From assembly GCA_007115705.1 (NCBI GenBank), contig QXEO01000434.1, positions 124,001-188,000 of the forward strand: a DNA stretch of 64,000 bases, written 5' to 3'. This stretch comes from Dactylis glomerata (lineage: Eukaryota; Streptophyta; Magnoliopsida; Poales; Poaceae). Below the pieces are notes generated by a model that did no database searches, was not told the DNA's origin, and saw only the letters and a list, made by a program, of their open reading frames with translations. The translations under genes were made by a program, and so were the position numbers. This document shows positions 55,578-64,000 of this stretch, one piece after another (within the stretch, counting starts at the first letter, position 1; each line of letters starts with the position of its first letter).

Positions 55578-56605
55578 CTGCATATAAATACCCTTAAGTA
55601 GAGCATAGTGAACTGACCAGCATTTAGGCGACACGACATCAATCTGATTCCTTGCAGTATCAACCTGATTTCACCTCCTAGCGAGTACAATTCGAACCAT
55701 TAGTCCAAAACAGTCATTTGTGTAGAGCCCAGTCAACCCATTCACATTCACACCAAAATTAATACAACTCTCCATAGAAGAGGTAAGGTGGAGTTGGAGA
55801 TAAAATTGGAGCACTGCTACCAACAGAGCTTGCAATATTGAAGTGATGGCGAGAAGATTTGAAAACAAATAACCAATAGTTGATGGAAAGGATGGTAGCT
55901 CGAGGATTTCAATCTCCTGGAGGATACCATGTGCTCACAGAGGTATGGTCGTTGGACATGGCCGACAGAGAGGAGTCGGCTGCACACTGGAGCTTGGGCG
56001 TGCTCCACCTTCTTCAGCAATGGGGTGTCATTGCTGCCCATAGGATGGCACACAGAGCGCCGGGAGGAGAACTGTCCATTAGGAGTTGGATCGACGGAGT
56101 CGATAGCAGACGGTGGGACAGCCCGGGAAACCGAGGAGGGCAGGAGATGTGTTGGGTGAAGGAGATGAGCCATTCGTATGCATTGCGAAAATATAAATTG
56201 GAAAAAACAAAAAGAACCAAATTACAGATAAGCTGACCATGACTGATCAAATTGCAGGTTGAACTGGTATTTGCTTAATTCACCTTTCACATTTAACATA
56301 CCTACACGTGCAAATTAGTGCAAGTACATATCAATTTTTTTTTTGAAAATGAAAGAACCACATATTCGATTGTTGATTGTACTATACCACAATATTAGCA
56401 TGTTATTGTTCTGATATTGTGCGAGATGTCCAAATAAAGATACACATATGTATCAAGTTTAATGGATAACTTACATCTTTTAATCTTAATGAACACACTA
56501 AGATTTGCTACTTTGAATTTAGATCTAATAAATCTATGCTTTTGCACATGGATCACAAAAAATCATACAATTATGTACAAAAAGCTTATAAAATAAATTA
56601 CTAAC
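55578..56605. other. intergenic; no supported gene
   Basis: AT-rich, with overlapping weak frames on both strands at 55817-56250 that show no known domain. I see no tRNA, MITE ends or long repeat. Confidence 0.4.
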
Positions 56606-56625
56606 TTGGCTGCCGCCACCGCTCG

Positions 56626-56871
56626 ATGCCTCCTGCTCCAGGCATCGCCACTAGCTCCGGCGACGACGCTGACCCCTACGAAGGCCACGAAGGGCCCTGG
56701 CTCCGTCCCCTCCTCCCCCCTCCCCACCTCCCCACCTCACTCCCTATCCTCGCCGCCGCCTCCTGGAGCTCATCCAACCGTCTCCGGACACCGCCGTTCC
56801 GGTGCACCTTCCCGTCCTCGGAAGGCTCTGATGAGCCTAAGATCGTCGGGCTTCTTGAAGTCGAAGGGTAA
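56626..56871 (+). other. possible isolated first exon (unrecognised)
   Basis: A GC-rich patch in AT-rich DNA encodes MPPAPGIATSSGDDADPYEG, then Pro/Leu/Ser-rich sequence, and meets a donor-like GAAGGGTAAGAC near 56866. Base composition jumps at both edges. No domain recognised; could be a gene fragment carried by a transposon or a 5' exon with unseen later exons. Confidence 0.2.
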
Positions 56872-58275
56872 GACTCTGGAAATCTTGATTTTTTGGTTAT
56901 TGGCTAATTTGGGATTGATGCAGCATTACGATTAGTGGACTTACTAAGTATGAAGTATGTCTTGACAATCATCTTTTAGCTTGATCAGGTTTGTACCTTA
57001 TGGATTAATACTTGATCAAACCATTCTAATCTAAATACTAGGAGTTTAACCATTTTATTAAATACACCTATAACCATGGAAGTAGTGCATTTATACCATC
57101 CACATTTGAGAATTTTTTTTCAAATCTTTGATCAGAGTCTTGGTGTGGCATGATTCTCCATATTCAGTGTTGGATTTGTCATATGCTCTTATGAGTTGAG
57201 CTGGAGGTCTTTAGATTTCTTCACATTTCTTATTTCCCTATTGTGCAATAGCAGATTTCTGTGTAAGTCTCAGTTTCCCCCTACCTAATAGGGGATGCAT
57301 AGCTGAACAGTCAGCACCATCGGTGTCTTAGCCAGTGTGAGATAATCTTCTACTGGTAATTTTTTTATATAAAGAGCGCTTTATTACTCAAAATCTTCAA
57401 CTCGTATATATGAATAAGCCTCATTTGTAAAAATGAGTGATGCTATGACATATATGTATTGGGTAATGAGTATGAAGTATGAACAGAATAATTATAGTTT
57501 TACCGGTTATTTTTAGACAAATTACTTACATTTCATAGATTATTATCTCCTTCCCGGTTATTTAAACATCTTTGATTACAGAAAATTGTGAAGCTAGCTG
57601 TTATCATCTCTGGTCAAGTGAGGCCCTGAAGAAGATGATTCCAATGGTCTATTAACTAAAAGTGAAATGTGGTTCTCTTATAGGGACATCACACAAGGAA
57701 AGAATGCAGCGGCGCCCTTTAGGGCAGGTTGCAGGGTTCTGATTCAGGTTCATGGAGAAAAGGGGAGTTTGCATGTCATTGCCTAGATCTTGGATCACCT
57801 TTAGTGATTACCCATTTTCACTAGAAACAAGGCTTTCATTCTTCCGTATTTTCTCAATTGATATAGCTTTTATCTGGTCCGATCACATACCATAGGTGGC
57901 AATTCTTAAATTGTTATTGACTTTATGCATCAGCATCATATTACCTGGAAGTACACAATTTTATATGTGATCTCCTTTTATTTGTTATAAAAATAGTTTT
58001 GTCCATGTATGTCTACTTTGGAAAGATAAATTGACTCTAATTCTAATTCTTTACGTGTATGAAACCGTGAGAAGCAGAAAGCGACGAAATTAACACACAA
58101 CACAAATAGAAAACCATAGAACCGGAGGTCAGCGGAAGAGCGCGCCAAGATCATCTAGTTTGGTTGAATTTCTATCCTCTTTGCAACACCACTCTCTCTT
58201 GCACTATATGCTGCCACTTGCTAACTATCTTCACCACCAGATCAGTGAGCGCCATTTTTTTTTTTTTTGCACTCT
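56872..58275. other. AT-rich stretch downstream of HMA3; no supported gene
   Basis: No long frame and no clear repeat. The part near 58275 should include the HMA3 3' untranslated region (minus strand). A run of T/A (58257-58268) lies 8-19 bp before the HMA3 stop on the + strand. Confidence 0.4.
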
Positions 58276-61200
58276 TCACTTGCTATCTGTTCCACCGGAG
58301 CAGCATCCTTGCGACGCGCAGCTCGAAGAAGTAGGCATCACGGAATGGCCAGATCCGGCGACTTCTCCATTCGCCGCAGCAGACGTCAGCTCTTCTTGTT
58401 CTTGGTGGTGCTTGTCGGATCGTATGTCGATGGCAACCGAGTGCTCACGAGGCTCGCTTTGCTTCTGACAGCAGTGGCAGCCTTTATCACCGCCTGGTTT
58501 CTCAACACTTGCGGTGGCAGCGGCGTTCGATGCAAGGGCGGCGAGCTGAGACCTTCTCATGTCCAGCGACCTCGCCGTGGCGCGGCACGCCTCCTCCTTC
58601 CCGCGGCCTCTGTTCCCCTCTCCAAGAAGCAGCATGCTGTTGAGCACGACGAGCAGGCACGTGCCGACGTCGGCGAGCACCGCCGCCCACAGCACCGGGC
58701 ACCACGCCAGAGCGAGCACGAGGACGGCGGCTTTCGCGGCCACCGACGCCACCACGTTCACGGCGATGGTCCGGCGGGCGCGCCTGCCGAGCCTGACAGC
58801 CTCGGGGACTCTGAGGATGTCGCTGGACATGAGCGTCGCGTGGCTGGTCTCCATCGCGGCCGCGGAGCCGGAGATGCCCATGGAGACGCCCACGTCCGCC
58901 ATCGCCAGCGCCGGGGCATCGTTCATGCCGTCGCCGACCATCATCGTCGGGCCGGCCCTCCCCTTCAGGGCGCCCACGAGCCGGACCTTGTCCTCCGGGA
59001 AGAGCTCAGAGTGGAGCTCCTCCAGGACGCCGCCGAGCTGCTCCTGCGCGTGCGTGGCGGCCTCGGCGCTGTCTCCCGTGAGCATTACCGAAGTGATGCC
59101 CATGGATCGCAGCTCCCGAATCGCTTCGGCCGCGCCGGTCCGGCAGTCGTCCGAGAGCGAAAACACCCCGACGAGGTCCCCGTCGCAGATCACGTAGCCG
59201 ATGGACACGCCTTTCAGATCATCCGTTTTTTCTGGAACTGGAAATTAACGTCACCATAAAATTAATTGAGTTTCAGTCAGATTTCGTTCTTCCGAACCTT
59301 ATTTTTTTTTGTTCAGTGTTTGCTATACACTCACCTGTGCGGCATGATCCCCTTGCCAATGCCCTCTTGTTTCCAATGTAGATGTGTTTTCCGTCGATCT
59401 CTCCGTAGATTCCCTCCCCGGGGAGGATTCGAAACTCAACTACATTTTCCGGATTCGGTTGGACAGATTTAGACTGGGCGTACTCCACGAGTGCAGCTGC
59501 CATCGGGTGGCTCGATTTGCTCTCGATGCTTGAAATCCTGCGAGAGACAGAATACGAGTTCATGATCAGCGAAGGAAGTTTTCTTAAACAAAAACATTGT
59601 TCATCAGTATTCAGAAGAAGCAAATTAAACCATGAGTTGTGTCTTGATGCCTAGCTAGTAGTAGCAGTTTTAACGTACCAGTAGAGAAGATGGGTCATCT
59701 GAACCTTGTCCCCGACCAGACGGAACGCGTGGATGCTGAACTCCCCTCTGGTGATGGTGCCAGTCTTGTCGAACGCGACGGCCGTGATCTCGCCCAGCGA
59801 CTCGAGGATGTCCCCTCCCTTAACGAGGATCCCCATCCTGGCCGCCGTGAGGAGAGCGCAGAAGGTGGCTACAGGCGTTGACAGCACCAGCGCGCACGGG
59901 CACGCGCTCACCAGCAGCACCAGCGCCAGCCTGAACCATCGCTCCGGATCACCGGCTCCCAGCAGCAGTGGCAGCAGTGCCACCCCTGCTCCGAGAACAA
60001 CCACAGCTGCGCAGCAAAGAACAGCTGAATATATACTGTAGTTGTGTCCGTACATACATCTTCAGAACATCATCAAGCTCTGTGGAGTGGAGGTGCATGC
60101 GTACCTGGCGTGTAGTACTTTGCGCAGGAATCGATGAGCCGCTGCGTCTTGGACCTGCTGTTCTGGGCCTCTTCCACCAGCTTCTCCATCTTGGCCACCG
60201 TGGAGTTCTCGGCAAGAGCGGTCGTCCTCACCGCAATGTAACCTGGAACCATGCATGAGGGGCTCAGCTCAGAGGAAGCTTTCACAAGTTTGTGTGCAGC
60301 AGAGGGCAGCAGCTGAGGAGGCAGTTCTTTGTACCGTCCAAGTTGAGCGTCCCGGCCCAGACCTCCGACTGCGGTTGCTTCGGCACCGGGTACGACTCCC
60401 CGGTAAGGCTCCTCTCGTCGACCTCGCTCTGCCCTTCGACCACCACACCGTCCACCGGGACCACCTCCCCCGCCCGCACAGCGATGACGGCGCCTACGGC
60501 GATGTCGCGCACGTTGACTACCTCGCCCGTCTCCGCCAGGACTGCCTTGGGCGGGATCATGCTCAGCAGCGACGACATCCCGGCACTGGCCTGACATGAC
60601 ATCGGAGGTGTGATAATTCAACTGTCGTCACACAACAGTGCAAACTGATGTTTACAGAGTTTCTCTCAACCGTACCTTCGTGCAAGCCAGGGTCTCGAGC
60701 CACTCTGCGGTGGTGAAGAGGAAGACGATCGCGCCTGCCTCCGTGTAGTCCCTGAGAGCGACGGCACCGGCGACAGCAATGAGCATGAGGATGTTGATGT
60801 CCAGCGTGAGCCTGCTGGCGGCGGCGAACCCCCGGAGAAGCATCGGGGGAGCGCCGGCGCAGGCCGCCCCGAGTGCCAGCCACCGTAGGGGAGGCAGGAG
60901 CCAGCTCAAGGAAGACGCGAGGAGGAGGACGCCGCAGGCGACGATGTACGGGCTGGGCCACCGGCTGATGATCCCGCTGCTGCCGTAGGCTCGCACCGAC
61001 GCCTCCAGGCCTGCCCCGTTCAGGACCTTCACTGATCCATTCCGGAAAACACAAAAACATCCGTAAGCTTTCTGCTGAGAATTTGGGAATTTTCATGCTC
61101 AGAGGAAGATCAGGAGTCGGTTACCGTACCGATGCGGGACTGTGAGACGGCGTCGGGGTCATGCTCGACGATGACGGTCCGGGATGGGACGACCACGGAC

Positions 61201-61397
61201 ACCGCCCTCACGCCGTCGAGCGGCGCCAGCAGCCGCTCCACGAGGGCGACCTCCGCGGAGCAGCACACGCCCAGCACGTCCAGGTATGTCTTCTCAGACT
61301 TCCTTCTCGTCCCCGCCGCGGTTTCCTCGGGCAGAAGGCTCTCCTCGAGCGCCGCCTCCGACGTTGCTCCCCGCCGGTGCTCGCCACCGTCCGTCAT
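58276..61397 (-). CDS. HMA3: P1B-type heavy-metal ATPase HMA3 (Cd/Zn), seven exons, 834 aa
   Basis: Exons: 61397-61130, 61031-60676, 60590-60335, 60242-60105, 60006-59679, 59537-59335, 59231-58276. All have GT-AG borders; the total is 2,505 nt with the frame kept throughout. N-terminal metal-binding domain with GVCCSAEV (residues 43-50), the Cys-Cys-x-x-Glu form of plant Zn/Cd pumps. TGES at 271-274, CPC at 375-377 in the metal-path helix, DKTGT at 419-423 (phosphorylated Asp419), HP at 459-460, GDGMND at 616-621. The C-terminal tail is about 120 residues with only a few Cys/His groups (CHCCQKQ, CASQGCC), much shorter than rice HMA3. The family loads cadmium into root vacuoles; the close match to rice OsHMA3 rather than HMA2 supports the name. 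No lesion seen. Confidence 0.88.
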
Positions 61398-62200
61398 CGA
61401 TCAGATCGCTGCCTACCCGCGAGCCAACCAAGGCCGGTGTAGCTGTGCAAGAAGCGCAAACGAGAAATAGCCACAAGTCAACGAGAACAGAGATAATCTG
61501 GAGGAGCAGGTTGAGCTACAAGATGCACGCAACCCCTGTAATCGAGAGCGACAAGTCTTTGAACCAAGAGTTCGATCGGGGGGGCAGGACAACCAGTATA
61601 GCACGAAGACAAACGACCAACACACAGGCTCCACTTGTTGTTTGGAATGTTAATAATTGCGAATCTTCTTTTGTTTGAACAACCATTTCCCTTTTTGTTT
61701 ACTTGGTAGCAGCAGCGAGTCAAGCCCGGGAGCAGCTAGATTTATTCAACATACCAAATTCAAAGGAATATCATCTGAGAAAACATCCTTCTGGCCAATG
61801 TTGACATACATGCATTCTAGAGCTAGTGTCAACGTCTCTCCCTCCCGGGTCACTCGCGCGAGCGGCTCCGGAGGCCCCCCAAAAGAAACCCTAGAGATCC
61901 CAGATCCGTGGCCACCCTGGCCGTTGCCGCCGCCGGCGACGGTGGCGGTGGTGGCGCCCGGCCGCCAAAGTGTCAGGATCCCAATTGGATCTAGTAAGAT
62001 AGGATCATCAAAAACAGTAATTTGATAGAATTAGGAAGAAAGAGAAGTAAATTGCTGAGATTAAATCTAGTCTAGGACTATTGGTTTCGAGTTGGTGAAG
62101 GCACTTTTGCTTTACATCATTTGATTTTCAATTTTACCCGTGCAATACCATACATATTGCAGCATTTACCACCGCCAACCCTAAAACACTAAACGCAAAA
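61398..62200. other. HMA3 upstream region and GC-rich patch
   Basis: The leader/promoter of HMA3 reads leftward from here; I cannot name a TATA box with confidence. A GC-rich patch at 61830-61970 (CCTCCCGGGTCACTCGCGCG, GCCGCCGCCGGCGACGG) stands out and may be a transposon leader fragment. Confidence 0.4.
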
Positions 62201-62220
62201 AAAAGTGACACCTACCCTCC

Positions 62221-62793
62221 ATGGCGATGTCCAGTCCGGCACACGGAAAGAAACAGAGGCGAGCGGTGGCTTTAGGGTTTACTGCCGCCGTCCCATCCCG
62301 ACGTTCTTCGGTGACACCGCCCCTTCCAGATGTTCTCTGCCGAAGCCGCCGCAGAAATGGAGGGGCCAGCCAAACATGTCGCTCCGCCGTTGTGGCTATG
62401 AAGACAGGCGAGGGCTAGCCATGGAGAAAATATCCCCCACCACCGTGCTTCCTCCACGATATCCAACACCACCGGTGACCTCCCTAGATCTACCGACCAC
62501 TGGCGCCCCTCCCTAGATCTCCGCACCGCCGGCTGCCCTCCTCCCGATATTTTCTGAATTGATTTCATGGCTGGGGATGGTCATCGCTCTTCCCAGAGCT
62601 CGCTAGCCCGGATTGAGCGGGCCTCCGACTTTGATGCCGACGAAAATTCCGGCTCCCTGCTCGCCCACTCCACCACAGGGATCCACCATCGTTGGGCACT
62701 TGGGCCTTCACCGCAGGCAAGCCGCCTCCTCGCAGAGTGCCATTGGTGGACATCTCCGTCAACATCTGCTGCTGGTGTCGTGGACTATCTAGG
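62221..62793 (+). other. possible unrecognised gene fragment
   Basis: GC-rich stretch with frames MAMSSPAHGKKQRRAVALGF (62221) and MAGDGHRSSQSSLARIERAS (62567). The second runs to GTGGACTATCTAG followed by GTAAGCACTG, a good donor near 62792. No domain recognised and no later exon proven, though CAG acceptor-like sites occur near 63708-63762. Could be a transcribed fragment, a non-coding RNA or a captured exon. Confidence 0.2.
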
Positions 62794-64000
62794 TAAGCAC
62801 TGATGAGTGATGAGTATACATGTGTTCTGGTTCCTATGATTGCAGGATGTGTTATTTTACGGGGAATTAAAGAGTCAAATAGGCTACATAGGCTACATGT
62901 ATTAGGAAACATGCGGTTACATGTATTGAACTGATCTGCCATTTTTTACTTGAAGCACCTCGAGCGCGATGGGGATAGGAGGGCCGATGGTGGTCGCAGA
63001 CTCGCAGTGCTGAGAAGGCCGCAGTATTTGGCGAGGAGCTTGAGGTGGAGGTTGGCCGGAGGTGGAGGGGCAGCAAGGGGCGGCGCTGGGTGGAGGTGGA
63101 GGCCTAGGTAGAAGGAGGTGAGGCAGCCATGGGGCTGTAGGGGCGGTGACGGGTGGAGCTGGAAGCTAGGTGAAGGAGGCGATGGGTCGATTTGTGCAAG
63201 GAAGACATGGGAAGAGAGATTTGTGCATCTACTAAAAGATTACCTGCAGTGAAGCTACTGTTCTCCTTCCGGTGGTTGTTTATCTGACCCCTACAGTAGT
63301 TAGTTTTCACTGTCTAATATGTATCTTCTAGCATGTTCAGGTTAGCAAGAAAAGATTGTTGTTCATCATTTGATAAGAATCTTTGATAACCACAGATTAA
63401 ATCTGCTCTGGTTTTAGTATCATACTTGCAGTTTCCACATTTGCTATGCGTCGAAGAAAGGAAGCTTTCTCTTGTTTTATTTTCGTACAGTTTCTTCTAT
63501 TCTGTTTGCTGGTGTTCTCAACTCTTAATAACCTTCCTTTCATGGTATGTTCAGGAAAGTGCTGCTAGGTATATATTCTAACCTTAGGTGCATAACACAT
63601 AATGTTAGCTATGTTTCGATTTTTCAAAACAAGCATCTTGTGACTTCAGTGGTTACTAGACATCACACTGCTGGTGTGGCAACTTCTTTTTTTTTTGATA
63701 TTTTGCAGTGGTGAGCAACTGGTGATAATAAATTGCAGGTTTATGTCTTGTTAACTTGCAGTGACGCGATGGTGTACAATGTGCCTGATACAGTTTACGT
63801 CATACATTATACAGTTTACGTCATACAGGTACTATGAGCAGATTTTCTGAAAAAAATTATGCACTCATAGCACCATCATTTATCAATTCTCATTCACTGT
63901 TTCTTGTTATACATACTCATTTAGTCTCATTCCATGAGCTGGCAAGAAATAAGTATGAAGAAATGATGAGGGCATACCTACTGAAAACCAAGTAAAAAGT
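62794..64000. other. right-end DNA without a supported gene
   Basis: A GGAGG-rich purine patch at 62950-63180 and AT-rich sequence beyond. TATACAGTTTACGTCATACA is directly repeated at about 63787-63829. Several polypyrimidine-CAG sites near 63680-63760 suggest splicing of something reaching beyond the window. Confidence 0.35.

Noticed and set aside
55817..56250. Two overlapping minus-strand frames as a gene
   Set aside because: Neither shows a domain or a splice pattern, and the + strand is equally open.
58267..59259. 330-codon + strand frame
   Set aside because: It lies opposite HMA3 exon 7; high GC of the exon keeps the other strand open. No domain.
1..64000. tRNA, rRNA or microRNA genes
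   Set aside because: I saw no tRNA-like arms or rRNA cores. The tRNA-like matches are the retrotransposon primer-binding sites. Hairpin microRNAs cannot be judged by eye.

Overview
The window reads as nuclear DNA of a Triticeae grass (wheat, Aegilops or barley type). The evidence is long nested Gypsy and Copia LTR retrotransposons, intron-containing genes with GT-AG splice sites, and an intact seven-exon HMA3-type heavy-metal ATPase very close to the grass (rice) form. About 52 kb of the 64 kb is retrotransposon; the host locus underneath is a small gene island.

Layout. (1) 1-4644: 3' part and 3' LTR of an Athila-like Gypsy element (+), inserted into (2) a Tat/Retand-like Gypsy element D (-), whose 5' LTR and broken gag lie at 4645-7264. 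D itself interrupts (3) an F-box/DUF295-like gene on the minus strand (pieces 7265-7580 and 22913-23079). (4) 7581-22912: a Copia element present as LTR-internal-LTR-internal-LTR with a single target-site duplication (GCGAC), sitting inside the 15-bp minisatellite of that gene's first coding part. (5) 23080-24575: upstream DNA of that gene, with a 54-bp tandem repeat of eight full copies. (6) 24576-52466: Gypsy element A (+), same family as D, TSD CCCCA, 602-bp LTRs. Its reverse transcriptase is split by (7) element B (29816-44887, TSD ATCTT, 929-bp LTRs about 0.6% diverged). A and B both carry gag-protease, RT, two RNase H domains and integrase on the + strand. Downstream of integrase each has a spliced multi-exon gene on the opposite strand with its own TATA box and a PF04195-like domain. 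(8) 52556-53209: a two-exon B3-domain gene, starting about 90 bp after the end of A. (9) 54191-55577: an old Gypsy fragment, then a LINE-type RNase H pseudogene. (10) 58276-61397 (-): HMA3, seven exons, 834 codons, apparently intact. (11) 61398-64000: upstream DNA with weak gene-like pieces.

Order of events from nesting: F-box gene, then D and Copia in either order, then the Athila-like element into D; separately A between the F-box and B3 genes, then B into A. The host genes were originally close together: the F-box start codon lay about 1.6 kb from the B3 start. Nearly every stop codon that breaks the retrotransposon frames looks like a C-to-T (or G-to-A) change, as expected for methylated DNA. 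Family assignments come from recognised motifs, not searches. Intron borders were placed by eye from splice consensus and frame continuity.
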